Counted from the first letter of the stretch, positions 7,594 through 17,666 are shown. The stretch is DNA of 45,156 nt from Microvirga massiliensis (GCF_001006805.1 NZ_LN811351.1:217559-262714), one strand, 5' to 3'. Numbers and translations: made by a program. The notes: generated by a model not told the origin, from the sequence alone.

Positions 7594-9405
7594 ATGGGGC
7601 AGACCCGTCGCATGGCTGATCCGCTCGACCCGAAGGCATCGCGGGCACCACTCAGTGCCCTGCGCCCACTCATCCCCTTTGCTCTCGCCTACAAGGGACG
7701 CGTAGCAGCAGCCCTGGCGTCCCTCATAGCGGCCTCGGCAGCCACACTGGTCCTGCCCCTCGCGGTGCGCCGGGTCATCGACTACGGCTTCGGGGAGTCG
7801 AGCGGCCATCTGATCGATGCCTATTTTGGTGTTCTGATCCTTGTCGTCGGCCTGCTCGCGCTCTCCAGCGCGCTGCGCTACTGGTTCGTCATCATGCTGG
7901 GCGAGCGCGTGGTTGCCGACCTTCGCAGCGCTGTCTTCAATCACCTCACGTCGCTCGATCCCTCGTTCTTCGATCGGTCCCGCAGCGGCGAGATCGTGTC
8001 GCGCCTGACGGCCGACACCACCCAGGTGAAAGCCGCCTTCGGGGTCAGCGTCTCGATCGCGCTCCGCAATGCATTGCTGTTCATCGGCGCCATCGCCCTG
8101 ATGATCTTCACGAGCCTCAAGCTCTCCGCCCTGGTGCTGCTCGCGATTCCGGTGATCGTCATTCCGCTGGTCGTGTCGGGCCGCGCCGTCCGCCGGCGCT
8201 CGCGCGCGGCGCAGGACCGCCTGGCCGATGCGTCCGCCTATGCCACGGAGGCAGTCGGCGCCGTGCGGACCATGCAGGCCTTCGGGATGGAGGCCATGAC
8301 TGCCCGCCGGTTCCGGGAGGCCGTAGAGGATGCCTACGAAGCGGCTCGCCTCTCGACGAGCATGCGTGCGGTCCTGACGGGCACCGCCATTTTCCTGGTC
8401 TCGGCGAGCGTGGTTGGCGTGCTCTGGTACGGGGCCCAGGACGTGCTCGCCGGAACCATGACGGGCGGGCGCCTGTCCCAGTTCGTGCTCTATGCGGTGC
8501 TCGCCGCGAGCTCGTTTGGCCAGCTGTCCGAGGTCTATGGCGAACTCGCGCAGGCGGCAGGGGCCGCGGAGCGGCTCGGCGAGATCCTCGAAGCAAAGCC
8601 CATGATCACCGCTCCGTCTCAGCCTCGGGCTCTGCCGGAGCCGCCGCGCGGCACCGTGGCCTTCCAGAATGTCAGCTTTACCTATCCGGCCCGACTGGAG
8701 AGGCCGGCGGTACACGATCTCACCTTCAGCGTTGCGAGCGGCGAGCGCGTGGCCCTGGTCGGACCGTCGGGGGCCGGCAAGAGCACCGTGTTTCAACTCC
8801 TGCTGCGCTTCTACGATCCGCATTCCGGAACCATTACGGTGGATGGTGTTCCGATCGATGCGGCCGACCCGATCGCTCTGCGCGCGCGGATGGCGCTCGT
8901 TCCGCAGGAGCCGACGATTTTTGCGGCGAGCGTCGCCGACAACATCCGCTACGGCCGGCCCGACGCCTCCCCGGATGAGATCCGCAAGGCGGCCGAGCTG
9001 GCGGCTGCCGATTCCTTCATCGATGCGCTTCCGGAAGGGTACGGCACGCCGCTCGGAGAGCGTGGCGTCAACCTGTCGGGCGGCCAGAGGCAGCGCATTG
9101 CCATTGCTCGGGCGATCCTGAAGAATGCGCCGATCCTGCTCCTCGACGAGGCGACGTCGGCGCTCGATGCCGAGAGCGAGCAGGCCGTTCAGGTGGCTCT
9201 CGACCACCTCATGGCAGGACGCACGACCCTCGTGATCGCCCATCGCCTCGCAACGATCCGGTCGGCTGACCGAATTCTCGTCATGGACGACGGACGGATC
9301 GTTGAAGAGGGCAGTCACGAAGCCTTGATGAGCCAGGCTGGTCTCTATGCCCGCCTGGCAAGGCTCCAGTTCACCGGGGCGGACGAGCGCGAGGCCGCCG
9401 AATAG
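7594..9405 (+). CDS. ABC exporter, fused permease and ATPase (MsbA/ABCB type)
   Basis: About 603 residues; a half-transporter expected to work as a homodimer. The N-terminal half is a six-helix type I exporter domain (segments around LIAASAATLVLPLAV and GVLILVVGLLALSSALRYW). The C-terminal half is the ATPase: Walker A GPSGAGKST, Q-loop PQEPTIF, signature LSGGQRQRIA, Walker B ILLLDEATSALD and H-loop IAHRL. Substrate is unknown; lipids or drugs are typical of the family. Two start codons are possible, 7594 and 7612; neither has a strong ribosome binding site. It ends 25 bp from the convergent OmpA-like gene. Confidence 0.88.
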   Translation: MGQTRRMADPLDPKASRAPLSALRPLIPFALAYKGRVAAALASLIAASAATLVLPLAVRRVIDYGFGESSGHLIDAYFGVLILVVGLLALSSALRYWFVIMLGERVVADLRSAVFNHLTSLDPSFFDRSRSGEIVSRLTADTTQVKAAFGVSVSIALRNALLFIGAIALMIFTSLKLSALVLLAIPVIVIPLVVSGRAVRRRSRAAQDRLADASAYATEAVGAVRTMQAFGMEAMTARRFREAVEDAYEAARLSTSMRAVLTGTAIFLVSASVVGVLWYGAQDVLAGTMTGGRLSQFVLYAVLAASSFGQLSEVYGELAQAAGAAERLGEILEAKPMITAPSQPRALPEPPRGTVAFQNVSFTYPARLERPAVHDLTFSVASGERVALVGPSGAGKSTVFQLLLRFYDPHSGTITVDGVPIDAADPIALRARMALVPQEPTIFAASVADNIRYGRPDASPDEIRKAAELAAADSFIDALPEGYGTPLGERGVNLSGGQRQRIAIARAILKNAPILLLDEATSALDAESEQAVQVALDHLMAGRTTLVIAHRLATIRSADRILVMDDGRIVEEGSHEALMSQAGLYARLARLQFTGADEREAAE

Positions 9406-9430
9406 AGAGCGGAACCGGCCGCGATCCCTG

Positions 9431-10453
9431 TCAACGCTCGGTCAGCTTCAGCTCGATGCGCCTGTTTCGGGCATAAGCTTCCTCGGACGTGCCGGTATCC
9501 AGGGGCTGAAACTCTCCGAAGCCTGCGGCGACCAGATGCTGCGGCGGCACTCCGCGCGCGATCAGAGCCTGGACGACGGCAATGGCGCGGGCGGAGGACA
9601 GCGCCCAGTTACTCGGGAACTGGGCAGTCGCGATCGGACGCTGATCCGTATGGCCATCGACCCGGAGCACCCAGGGAATGTCCGGCGGGATCTCGCGGTT
9701 GAGCTCGAGAATGGCCGAGGCGACGCGATCGATCTCCGGCCCGGCCTCCGGACGGAGACTGGCTTGGCCGGCCGGGAACAGAACCTCGGACTGGAACACG
9801 AACCGGTCCCCGACGATCCGGATGTCCTGCCGGTTGCCGAGGATCTGGCGGAGACGGCCGAAGAAGTCCGAGCGGTAGCGGGCAAGTTCCTGGACCCGCT
9901 GCGCGAGCGCGACATTCAGGCGGCTGCCGAGATCCGCGATGCGCGCCTGGCTCTCCCGATCCCGGTTCTCCGAGGCCGCGAGCGCCTCCTCGAGTGCCGC
10001 GAGCTGCCGTCGCATCGCAGCGATCTGCTGGGTCAGAAGCTCGACCTGCGTCAAGGCGCGGCCGGTCGCCTGACGCTCGGCCTCGACTGCGGCGTTGAGT
10101 TCGCTGGCGCGGGCCTGCGCATCACCCCCGGACGCAACGAGACCCTGCAAACGCGAGCGCTCGGCTTCAGCCGCCTGCAGTGTCGACTGGAGCGCCGTGA
10201 CGCTCTCCTGAGTCGTACGATGGCTGGAGCGCTCCAGCGCCAGAAGATCCGTGAGCTCGGCGATCTGCCGATTGAGCCGGTCGAGAACCGTGTCGCGGCT
10301 CGAGATTTCGCGGGCCAGGAAGAACTGGCCCAGCATGAACACCGAGATCAGGAAGATGATCGCGAGGAGCAGCGTGGACAGGGCATCCACGAAGCCCGGC
10401 CAGTAATTGATCGTGCCGCCCCGTGCGCGACGTCCGCCGCTGATGGCTGCCAT
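9431..10453 (-). CDS. OmpA/MotB-like peptidoglycan-binding protein with one N-terminal helix
   Basis: 340 residues. A single transmembrane segment near residues 18-45 carries the aspartate typical of MotB/TolR stators (WPGFVDALSTLLLAIIFLIS). A long coiled coil follows to about residue 200, then an OmpA-like C-terminal domain with the peptidoglycan-binding block VDGHTDQRPI and NRRIELKL. It should sit in the inner membrane and reach the cell wall. It lies 66 bp downstream of a MotA/TolQ-like gene on the same strand, which makes a stator-like pair. No flagellar genes are nearby, so a non-flagellar envelope role is more likely than motility. Confidence 0.82.
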   Translation of the reverse strand: MAAISGGRRARGGTINYWPGFVDALSTLLLAIIFLISVFMLGQFFLAREISSRDTVLDRLNRQIAELTDLLALERSSHRTTQESVTALQSTLQAAEAERSRLQGLVASGGDAQARASELNAAVEAERQATGRALTQVELLTQQIAAMRRQLAALEEALAASENRDRESQARIADLGSRLNVALAQRVQELARYRSDFFGRLRQILGNRQDIRIVGDRFVFQSEVLFPAGQASLRPEAGPEIDRVASAILELNREIPPDIPWVLRVDGHTDQRPIATAQFPSNWALSSARAIAVVQALIARGVPPQHLVAAGFGEFQPLDTGTSEEAYARNRRIELKLTER

Positions 10454-10519
10454 CTAGCTCTCCCAATCGGCTCCCGCGGGCGCCGGCTTCCCCGGATCGA
10501 TGCCGCGTGCACTTTCCAC

Positions 10520-11485
10520 TTAGCCGATCCTTTCGCGGCTGAGGCGGTCGAGCACCTGCTTGAGCTCCTTTTCGCGGGCAGCCTGCGCCTCGACCCAGTC
10601 CCGGATCATCTGCTGCTCCGCCCGCATGTGCTGGACGAGTCCCTGAATGCCCTCGGCGAGATTGGCCATCGCCTGGGTCGCCGCCCGGTTGCCGGACCCT
10701 TCGGACAAAGCGACGGTCAGGCGGTTCAGGACCGCCGCGAGGTCGGGACCGCCCGCGCGGAGCGTATCCGCGGAGGTGTCCGTCGTGGCCATCGCGAGCC
10801 AGTCCTCAAGCTCGGTGTAGAACCGACTCTGGGCCTGTCCGGCCTGAAGTTCCAGGAAGCCGACGATCAGCGAGCCTGCAAGCCCGAAGAGCGATGCCGA
10901 GAAGGACAGGCCCATGCCCTGGAGGGGACCCGTCAGGGCATTCTTCAGCTCGTCGAACAACACCGTCGCATCCTGCCCGGTCCGGAGCGATCCGATGATG
11001 CGCCCGACCGACCCGACGGTCTCGATGAGGCCCCAAAACGTGCCGAGGAGCCCCAGAAAGACGAGGAGGCCCGCAATGTAGCGGACGATCTCGCGGCTTT
11101 CGTCGAGGCGCGCGCCGATGGAGTCGAGAAGCGAGCGTGTGGTCGTCACCGACAGGGAGGCGCGACTCGCCCGGTTGTTGATGAGCGTCGCCATCGGGGC
11201 GAGCAGCACGGGGTCCTTGACCGAGACCGGTCCGTCCTCGGCCTGGCTCAGCGCGTTCACCCACCTGACCTCGGGAAAGAGGCGCCAAACCTGACGGACC
11301 GCGAGGATGATGCCGATGAACATCACCCCGAAGATCAGCGCATTCAGTCCCGGATTGGCGAGAAACGCCCCCCAGATCTGCCGGTAGAGGATAAAGGCGA
11401 CGAACCCCGCAAGCACGAGGAAGACGGCCATCCGAACAAGATGGATGCGCGGTGGAGTGAGAGGTTGGCCGTCCGTCCCCGTCAT
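10520..11485 (-). CDS. MotA/TolQ/ExbB-like proton channel protein
   Basis: About 321 residues. Early transmembrane helices (MAVFLVLAGFVAFILYRQIW and LIFGVMFIGIILAV) are followed by the family core: LLVFLGLLGTFWGLIETV and LKNALTGPLQGMGLSFSAS with LFGLAGSLIVGFLEL, which matches the TolQ/ExbB/MotA signature. The C-terminus is a helical cytoplasmic tail. The start MTGTDGQPL at 11485 is preferred over the open extension to 11557. With the downstream OmpA/MotB-like gene it probably forms a proton-driven complex anchored to peptidoglycan. The window's tolQ at 40076 is a separate system. Confidence 0.8.
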   Translation of the reverse strand: MTGTDGQPLTPPRIHLVRMAVFLVLAGFVAFILYRQIWGAFLANPGLNALIFGVMFIGIILAVRQVWRLFPEVRWVNALSQAEDGPVSVKDPVLLAPMATLINNRASRASLSVTTTRSLLDSIGARLDESREIVRYIAGLLVFLGLLGTFWGLIETVGSVGRIIGSLRTGQDATVLFDELKNALTGPLQGMGLSFSASLFGLAGSLIVGFLELQAGQAQSRFYTELEDWLAMATTDTSADTLRAGGPDLAAVLNRLTVALSEGSGNRAATQAMANLAEGIQGLVQHMRAEQQMIRDWVEAQAAREKELKQVLDRLSRERIG

Positions 11486-11689
11486 CGTCGTTCCGTTTCC
11501 GTCGACTGCACTCTGACTGGCTCGAACCTGTCGATCAAGCAATCCGGCGGATGGCAAGGCCCGTTTCCACCGACTTGGGCCGGCTTTTGCGCTCCAGAGC
11601 CGGTTTCATCGGATATCGACGGGCACGGGCCGGGAGAATGCCGATTCGAGGCTTCGGGCCAATTCTGGCTGCAGTCTGGAGGCGCCCTC

Positions 11690-12484
11690 CTATCGCGGGG
11701 CGGATTTCAGGAGCCGCAGCAACTCACGGTGGAGCGTTTCGTTACCGCAGGCGATCGTGCCGGTTTCGATCGGGTTGGAGCCGCCCTCTGTGTCCGAGAC
11801 GAAGCCGCCCGCCTCCCGGATCAGGACGATGCCCGCAGCCATGTCCCAGGAATTCAGGTCCCTTTCCCAGAACACATCGAGACGCCCGCAGGCCACATAG
11901 GCGAGATCGAGGGCCGCAGAGCCGAACCGCCGAAGACCGCCCGCATGACTCATGATCACCGAGGACTCGCGCAGAAACCGGCCATGATCCCCGCGCCCGA
12001 TATGCGGCATGCCGCAGCCGACGAGCGCATCTGCCATGTCCGAGCGCGCCGCGACCCTGATACGCCGGTTGTTGAGGTAAGCGCCCTTGCCCCGTTCCGC
12101 GATGAACATCTCGTCCTTGATGGGATCGTAGATGGCGCCCGCGACGATCTGGCCTTCGCGCTCCAACCCGACCGAAATCGCGAATTGCGGCACGCCGTGC
12201 AGAAAGTTCGTCGTGCCGTCGAGCGGGTCGACATGCCAGCGATGGCTCTTGTCCGTGCCTTCGACGACACCGCCTTCCTCGAGCACGAGCCCGTAGCCGG
12301 GACGAGCCTTCTCGAGCGCCTCCCGGAGGATCTGCTCGGCCCGGCGATCGGCAGCGGACACGAAGTCTCCGGGGCCTTTACGGGACACCTGCAGATTCTC
12401 GACCTCGCCGAAGTCGCGCTTCAGGGCGCGCGATGCCTTCATGACGGCGTCGGTGATCACGGTGATGAGAGGAGAACGGATCAT
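11690..12484 (-). CDS. suhB: Inositol monophosphatase family protein
   Basis: About 264 residues, the usual SuhB length. Metal-binding motif 1 is in WHVDPLDGTTNFLHGVPQF, the upstream acidic pair is in LVLEEGG, and motif 2 is WDMAAGIVLIREAGG. The family hydrolyses inositol-1-phosphate and related sugar phosphates with Mg2+; SuhB also binds the transcription machinery in enterobacteria. The start MIRSPLITVITDA at 12484 follows AGGA at reasonable spacing; the open frame continues to 12562. It is on the same strand as the Sel1 gene, 124 bp from it. Confidence 0.88.
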   Translation of the reverse strand: MIRSPLITVITDAVMKASRALKRDFGEVENLQVSRKGPGDFVSAADRRAEQILREALEKARPGYGLVLEEGGVVEGTDKSHRWHVDPLDGTTNFLHGVPQFAISVGLEREGQIVAGAIYDPIKDEMFIAERGKGAYLNNRRIRVAARSDMADALVGCGMPHIGRGDHGRFLRESSVIMSHAGGLRRFGSAALDLAYVACGRLDVFWERDLNSWDMAAGIVLIREAGGFVSDTEGGSNPIETGTIACGNETLHRELLRLLKSAPR

Positions 12485-12608
12485 GAGGATGTCCTGGGCC
12501 GGTGGGGTTGGTGCTCCATCATGAGGACGGAGCGGCGTCAAGCGAGAGCCGCCGCGGCTCATCTTCGCTCGGGAGGCTCATCCCGGTGCGTCGCGGCAAG
12601 ACTGCCGA

Positions 12609-13502
12609 TCAGGACAGGCCGGCGCGGTCGGCGGCCAGCCGCTCGGCCCGCTGGCGCTCCTCGGGCGTGAGATCCTTGAGGGCCTCGTCGAGATAGGTGT
12701 CGGTGAGGCCCTGCGCAGCGGCCAGGAGATGCCAGGCAGCCGCTTCGACGCGGTTCACCGGCACGCCGCGTCCAGCCACGAGGAGGCGGGCCAGGCGGTT
12801 GCGGGCGATCGCGTTGCCCCGGATCGCTGCTAGGCGGAACAACCGGGCGGCGCGCGTCTCGTTGGCAGGCACGCCCTCGCCATTGAATAGCAGGATCGCA
12901 TATTCGACAATCCCGGGCACGTTGCCGTTGCGGGCCGCACGCTCGAACCAGCGGGCCGCTTCCGCAGTATCACGATTCATTCCGCGGCCGTTCAAGGCCA
13001 GGACCCCGAGGGCATGCTGCGCCTCAGCGATCTCGGCCTCGCCGGCGAGCCGGAGTAGTTCGATCGCGCGCCGGAGGTCGTCGGGGCTGCCGCTGCTGAG
13101 GAGAAGCAGGGCGACGTTGTAGGCGGCGCGGGGTTCCCCTTTGGCGGCGGCCTGTTCGAGCCAGGCTCGCCCCTGAGCTTCGTTCTTCGCCATCCCGCGC
13201 CCGTCAAGCGCCATCAGGCCGAGGGCGGAGAGGGCTTGGCGGTCGCCCTGTCGCGCGGCGAGCTTGTACCATTCGGCCGCCTTCACGGGATCCACCGGAA
13301 CGCCGAGCCCCTGGTTGTAGAGTTCTCCCAGGAGCGTCATGGCGGCCGCATCCTTGGAGTTCTTCTCGATCCGGAGCGTGGCCTGGCGGAAGGCGGTCAG
13401 ATAGAGGCCGCGCTGATAGGCGCCATAGGCGAGATCCGGCTCACGCGCCGAAGCGGTCGTCGCCAGAAGGGCCAACACGAGTCCGGACAGCACACGGATC
13501 AT
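12609..13502 (-). CDS. Secreted Sel1-repeat (TPR-like) protein
   Basis: About 297 residues with an N-terminal signal peptide (MIRVLSGLVLALLATTASA, cleavage after ASA). Six Sel1-like repeats of about 36 residues follow, for example ALSALGLMALDGRGMAKNEA and AQHALGVLALNGRGMNRDTA. Such proteins act as periplasmic or envelope scaffolds for protein-protein contacts. The ATG overlaps the stop of the ThiE-like gene by four bases (ATGA), so the two are translationally coupled, and both follow the fba operon. The true partner is not evident. Confidence 0.84.
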   Translation of the reverse strand: MIRVLSGLVLALLATTASAREPDLAYGAYQRGLYLTAFRQATLRIEKNSKDAAAMTLLGELYNQGLGVPVDPVKAAEWYKLAARQGDRQALSALGLMALDGRGMAKNEAQGRAWLEQAAAKGEPRAAYNVALLLLSSGSPDDLRRAIELLRLAGEAEIAEAQHALGVLALNGRGMNRDTAEAARWFERAARNGNVPGIVEYAILLFNGEGVPANETRAARLFRLAAIRGNAIARNRLARLLVAGRGVPVNRVEAAAWHLLAAAQGLTDTYLDEALKDLTPEERQRAERLAADRAGLS

Positions 13503-14155
13503 CGGCCGGCGCTCGATGTCTTCAGGGCCTGCAGCGCCAGGCGCACGGCCTCCGCCGGCCCTTGCGGATGCTGCCAGACGGCATCGCCGAGAGCGACGAA
13601 TTCCGCTCCCGTTGCCGCTACGGCGGGAACATCCCCGAGCGTGGGGGCATAGGCGATGCACGGCATCTCGAAGATTTCCGCCCACCAGGCGGCCCGCTCG
13701 ATAATAGCGTCCAGCGGCGGGACAAAGCCGTCGGTTCGAGGTTCCCCGAACAGGAGGTAATCCGCTCCCGTCTCACCGATGGACATGGCATCGTGCTTCG
13801 AGCGCACTCCGCCGACGCCCAGGATCCGCTCGCCCTTGAGGCGCTCGCGCAGATCGGCGACGGCGTCCGTTCCCGCCTCTGCCTCTATATGGACCCCGTC
13901 CGCGCCTCCGCTAGCCGCGACCATGGCGAGGTCGATCTCGCCGGGGGCTGAGATCAGGAGGGCTGCGCCGTGGTTTTGAGCCGCCGGAGCCAGAGCCTTG
14001 ATGCGTTTGACGAGGCTGCGCTCGTCGGTCTGCGCAAATCGCGCGATCACGGCTGCAACGTCACCGGCACCGCACGCGGCGTCCAGCTGCGAGGCGAACG
14101 CGGCCTCTCCCAGGAGAGGCGTCAGAAGCGTGAGACGGGTCGTGGAGTCTGTCAT
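13499..14155 (-). CDS. ThiE/TenI-like thiamine phosphate synthase family protein
   Basis: About 218 residues, a TIM-barrel member of the thiamine phosphate synthase/TenI group: GGADGVHIE, ERILGVGGVRSKHDAMSIGE, GADYLLFGEP and the late strand GAEFVALGDAVW. Genuine ThiE joins HMP-PP and thiazole phosphate; no other thiamine genes are near, so this may be a paralogue with another role. The start at 14155 is chosen because the longer frame, to a TTG at 14197, would run through the terminator hairpin at 14178-14209. Four-base overlap with the Sel1 gene downstream. Confidence 0.72.
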   Translation of the reverse strand: MTDSTTRLTLLTPLLGEAAFASQLDAACGAGDVAAVIARFAQTDERSLVKRIKALAPAAQNHGAALLISAPGEIDLAMVAASGGADGVHIEAEAGTDAVADLRERLKGERILGVGGVRSKHDAMSIGETGADYLLFGEPRTDGFVPPLDAIIERAAWWAEIFEMPCIAYAPTLGDVPAVAATGAEFVALGDAVWQHPQGPAEAVRLALQALKTSSAGR

Positions 14156-14177
14156 CGTGGATGTATGGGCGCCTATA

Positions 14178-14209
14178 ACGAAAACGGGGCCCTTCAAGAA
14201 GGCCCCGTT
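14178..14209 (-). terminator. Terminator after fba
   Basis: On the minus strand, AACGGGGCC, an 9-nt loop region, then GGCCCCGTT followed by TTCGTT. It lies 35 bp after the fba stop and before the ThiE-like start, so the central carbon operon probably ends here and the ThiE-like gene has its own promoter or partial read-through. Confidence 0.7.
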
Positions 14210-14243
14210 CTGATCACCGCGTGCGGCGAATGGCGGATGCGGC

Positions 14244-15329
14244 TTATTCCGCAGCCTGCCGGGTCGTCCCGAATTTCGGAGCGAGCTCGCCGGATGCGTA
14301 ACGCTTGGCCATCGCCGCGAGCGAGAGCGGCTTGATCTTCGAGGCCTGGCCGGCGGTGTTGAATTCTTCGAAGCGCTGCTTGCAGAGCTTCGTCATCGCC
14401 TCCATGGCCGGCTTCAGATACTTGCGCGGATCGAACTCGCCCGGGTTCTCCGTGAGAACGCGCCGGATCTGGCCCGTCATCGCCATGCGGTTGTCGGTGT
14501 CGATGTTGATCTTGCGCACGCCATGCTTGATGCCGCGCTGGATCTCCTCGACGGGCACGCCCCAGGTCTGGGGCATCTTGCCGCCGTGCTTGTTGATGAC
14601 GTCCTGGAGTTCCTGCGGAACCGACGAGGAGCCGTGCATCACGAGATGCGTGTTCGGCAGGCGGCGATGGATCTCCTCGATGACGCTCATCGCAAGGATC
14701 TCGCCATCGGGCTTGCGGGAGAACTTGTAGGCGCCATGTGACGTGCCCATCGCGATGGCGAGAGCATCGACGTTGGTCTTCTGAACGAACTCCACGGCCT
14801 GATCGGGATCGGTCAGAAGCTGGTCGCGGGAGAGCTTGCCCTCCGCGCCATGCCCGTCTTCCTGCTCGCCGGAGCCGTGCTCGAGCGAGCCGAGCACACC
14901 GAGCTCGCCTTCGACCGACACACCGCCGCAATGGGCCATTTCGACGACGCGCCGCGTGACGTCGACATTGTAGTCGAAATCGGCAGGAGTCTTGCCGTCC
15001 TCCTTCAGGGAGCCGTCCATCATGACGGACGTGAAGCCGTACTGAATCGCGGTCAGGCAGGTCGCCGGATTGTTCCCGTGGTCGAGATGCATGCAGACCG
15101 GAATGTGCGGGTAGATCTCGACGAGCGCATCGATCAGCCGCGCCAGCATGATGTCATTTGCGTACTGCCGGGCGCCGCGGCTCGCCTGGATGATCACCGG
15201 AGCATCGACCGCATTCGCGGCCTCCATGATCGCGAGACCCTGCTCCATGTTGTTGATGTTGAAGGCGGGGACGCCGTAGCCGTGTTCGGCCGCGTGATCG
15301 AGAAGTTGTCGAAGCGTGATGCGAGCCAT
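14244..15329 (-). CDS. fba: Class II fructose-bisphosphate aldolase
   Basis: 361 residues, zinc-dependent aldolase that interconverts fructose-1,6-bisphosphate with DHAP and glyceraldehyde-3-phosphate; the subtype resembles CbbA, which also uses sedoheptulose bisphosphate. Zinc-ligand motifs are CMHLDHGNN and later [12 protein letters not shown], with [10 protein letters not shown] and [11 protein letters not shown]. The start at 15329 has GAGGAGG at good spacing. It follows tkt, gap and pgk on the same strand, an arrangement shared with Calvin-cycle clusters, but no Rubisco or phosphoribulokinase is in the window. Confidence 0.96.
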   Translation of the reverse strand: MARITLRQLLDHAAEHGYGVPAFNINNMEQGLAIMEAANAVDAPVIIQASRGARQYANDIMLARLIDALVEIYPHIPVCMHLDHGNNPATCLTAIQYGFTSVMMDGSLKEDGKTPADFDYNVDVTRRVVEMAHCGGVSVEGELGVLGSLEHGSGEQEDGHGAEGKLSRDQLLTDPDQAVEFVQKTNVDALAIAMGTSHGAYKFSRKPDGEILAMSVIEEIHRRLPNTHLVMHGSSSVPQELQDVINKHGGKMPQTWGVPVEEIQRGIKHGVRKINIDTDNRMAMTGQIRRVLTENPGEFDPRKYLKPAMEAMTKLCKQRFEEFNTAGQASKIKPLSLAAMAKRYASGELAPKFGTTRQAAE

Positions 15330-15418
15330 GTCAGTCCTCCTCGTCGTGGTCGGGCGGGTGCCCGTCGGAGCGAGCCCGATCGAACGAGCCGCTCGAATTC
15401 ATCCTGGACCGCGCGGTC

Positions 15419-16609
15419 TCAGGTTCTCAGCGCTTCGACGCCCGGGAGCGCCTTCCCCTCGAGCCATTCGAGGAAGGCCCCGCCCGCCGTCGAGACGTAA
15501 GTGAAATCAGCGGCCACTCCGGCATGGTTGAGAGCCGCGACGGTATCGCCGCCGCCGGCCACCGAAACGAGCCGGCCGGCCTTCGTGCGCTCCGCCGCGT
15601 GGCGGGCTGCCGCGACGGTGCCCTGATCGAAAGGCGGGATCTCGAAGGCTCCGAGCGGGCCGTTCCAGACGAGGGTCGCGGCATCGTTGATCGCCGCCTC
15701 GATCCGCTCCACCGATTGCGAGCCGATGTCGAGGATCATCTGATCGTCCGGGATATTGTCGATCCCGTAGGTGTGATTGGCGGCGCCGGCCTTGAACTCG
15801 GCGGCGCAGACGCCGTCGACCGGCAACAGGATCGCACAACCGGCCTCCCGCGCCCGCTCGATGATCCGGAGCGCGGTTTCCGAAAGGTCGCGCTCGGCGA
15901 GAGATTTCCCGATCCCGAGCCCGGTCGCGTACAGGAACGTGTTCGCCATGCCGCCGCCGATCACGAGGGCATCGACCTTTCCGACGAGGTTCTCGAGCAG
16001 ATCGATCTTCGTCGAGACCTTCGCTCCGCCGACGACGGCGACGAGCGGCCGGGAAGGCGCCTCGAGCCCTTTCGTCAGCGCGTCGAGCTCGGCCTGCATG
16101 GCCCGGCCGGCATAGGCCGGCAGGACGCGGGCAAGCCCCTCCGTCGAGGCATGCGCCCGGTGCGCCGCCGAGAAGGCGTCGTTCACGTAGAGATCGCCGA
16201 GCCCGGCGAGTTCCTTCACGAAGGCAGGATCGTTCTTTTCCTCGCCGGCATGGAAGCGCGTGTTCTCGAGAAGCAGGACGTTGCCGTCCGCGAGCTTCGA
16301 GACCGCGGCTTCGGCGGCATCTCCGATGCAATCGTCCGCGAAGGCGACCGGCCGGCCGAGTTCCTTCTCGAGGGCTGCCGCCACGGGCCGGAGCGAGTCC
16401 TTCGCATCGCGGCCCTTCGGGCGTCCGAAATGTGCGAGGAGCAGGACCTTTCCGCCCTTGTCGGAGATTTCCCGGATCGTCGGCAGGACCCGCTCGATGC
16501 GGGTCGTGTCCGTGACGCGGCCATTCTCCATCGGCACGTTCAGGTCCACGCGGACGAGAACGCGCCGGCCCTTCACATCGGCGTCATCGAGAGTCCGGAA
16601 GGCGCTCAT
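15419..16609 (-). CDS. pgk: Phosphoglycerate kinase
   Basis: 396 residues; transfers phosphate between 1,3-bisphosphoglycerate and ADP in glycolysis. Motifs: substrate loop [27 protein letters not shown], the hinge segment [17 protein letters not shown] and the C-terminal GGGDTVAAL. It starts 10 bp after the gap stop, so the two are cotranscribed. Confidence 0.97.
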   Translation of the reverse strand: MSAFRTLDDADVKGRRVLVRVDLNVPMENGRVTDTTRIERVLPTIREISDKGGKVLLLAHFGRPKGRDAKDSLRPVAAALEKELGRPVAFADDCIGDAAEAAVSKLADGNVLLLENTRFHAGEEKNDPAFVKELAGLGDLYVNDAFSAAHRAHASTEGLARVLPAYAGRAMQAELDALTKGLEAPSRPLVAVVGGAKVSTKIDLLENLVGKVDALVIGGGMANTFLYATGLGIGKSLAERDLSETALRIIERAREAGCAILLPVDGVCAAEFKAGAANHTYGIDNIPDDQMILDIGSQSVERIEAAINDAATLVWNGPLGAFEIPPFDQGTVAAARHAAERTKAGRLVSVAGGGDTVAALNHAGVAADFTYVSTAGGAFLEWLEGKALPGVEALRT

Positions 16610-16619
16610 TCCGCCTCCG

Positions 16620-17627
16620 TCAGACCAATTTCGCCATGGCGACAGCCGTATCCGCCATGCGGTTCGAGAAGCCCCATTCGTTGTCGTACCAGGACAGCAC
16701 GCGAACGAGCGTTCCGTCGAGGACTTTCGTCTGATCGAGATGGAAGACCGACGAGTGGGGATCGTGATTGAAGTCGATCGACACGTTCGGCTGTGCCGTG
16801 AAGCCCAGGACGCCCTTCAGCTCCTGTTCCGCCGCACGACGGATCGACTCGTTGATCTCGTCCTTCGTGGTCGCGCGCTTGGCGATGAACTTGAAATCCA
16901 CCACCGAGACGTTCGGCGTCGGGACGCGAATGGCGGTGCCATCGAGCTTGCCGTTCAGTTCCGGCAGGACGAGCCCCACGGCTTTCGCGGCCCCGGTGGA
17001 GGTCGGGATCATCGACAGGGCTGCAGCGCGGGCGCGGTAGAGATCCTTGTGGATCTGGTCGAGGGAGGGCTGATCGTTGGTGTAGGAATGCACCGTCGTC
17101 ATGAAGCCCTTCTCGATCCCGACGGTGTCGTTCAGGACCTTCGCGACGGGCGCAAGGCAGTTCGTCGTGCAGGAGGCGTTCGAGACGACGAGGTGATCCT
17201 TCGTGAGCTTGTCGTGGTTCACGCCGTACACGACCGTCAGATCCGCGCCCTCGGCGGGAGCCGAGATCAGGACGCGCTTCGCGCCGGCCTCGAGATGCGC
17301 CTTGGCCTTCTCCTTGGAAGTGAAGATGCCCGTGCATTCCATGGCGATGTCGACGCCGAGCTCGCGATGCGGCAGTTGCGCAGGATCCTTGATAGCCGTG
17401 ACGCGGATGCGCTGGTCATCCACGATCATGAAGTCGCCATCGACCCGAACCTCGCCCGGGAAGCGTCCATGCACGGAATCGAAGCGGAGGAGATGGGCGT
17501 TGGTCTCGACCGGGCCGAGATCATTGATGGAGACGACCTGGATGTCCTTGCGTCCGCTCTCCGCGATGGCTCGCAGCACGTTCCGGCCAATACGCCCGAA
17601 ACCGTTGATCGCGACCTTCACCGTCAT
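16620..17627 (-). CDS. gap: Type I glyceraldehyde-3-phosphate dehydrogenase
   Basis: About 335 residues. NAD-binding start [18 protein letters not shown]; catalytic cysteine in [12 protein letters not shown]; substrate block [20 protein letters not shown]-terminal [12 protein letters not shown]. The start at 17627 was chosen because it has GGAGGAG upstream and gives the conserved N-terminus; an in-frame start seven codons earlier is less likely. It lies between tkt and pgk in the operon. Confidence 0.97.
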   Translation of the reverse strand: MTVKVAINGFGRIGRNVLRAIAESGRKDIQVVSINDLGPVETNAHLLRFDSVHGRFPGEVRVDGDFMIVDDQRIRVTAIKDPAQLPHRELGVDIAMECTGIFTSKEKAKAHLEAGAKRVLISAPAEGADLTVVYGVNHDKLTKDHLVVSNASCTTNCLAPVAKVLNDTVGIEKGFMTTVHSYTNDQPSLDQIHKDLYRARAAALSMIPTSTGAAKAVGLVLPELNGKLDGTAIRVPTPNVSVVDFKFIAKRATTKDEINESIRRAAEQELKGVLGFTAQPNVSIDFNHDPHSSVFHLDQTKVLDGTLVRVLSWYDNEWGFSNRMADTAVAMAKLV

Positions 17628-17666
17628 CTGTGAGTACTCCTCCTTCAACGAGGCCGCAGGCAGGCC

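Noticed and set aside
12501..12608. A short extra gene between suhB and the Sel1 gene
   Set aside because: The overlapping frames are shadows of the neighbours, with no ribosome binding site or recognisable composition.
9347..12670. A plus-strand open frame of more than 1100 codons
   Set aside because: It runs antisense to four well-recognised genes (OmpA-like, MotA-like and suhB included), has no domain pattern and is an effect of high GC at third positions.
14155..14197. A longer N-terminus for the ThiE-like protein starting at TTG 14197
   Set aside because: It would be encoded by the terminator hairpin after fba.
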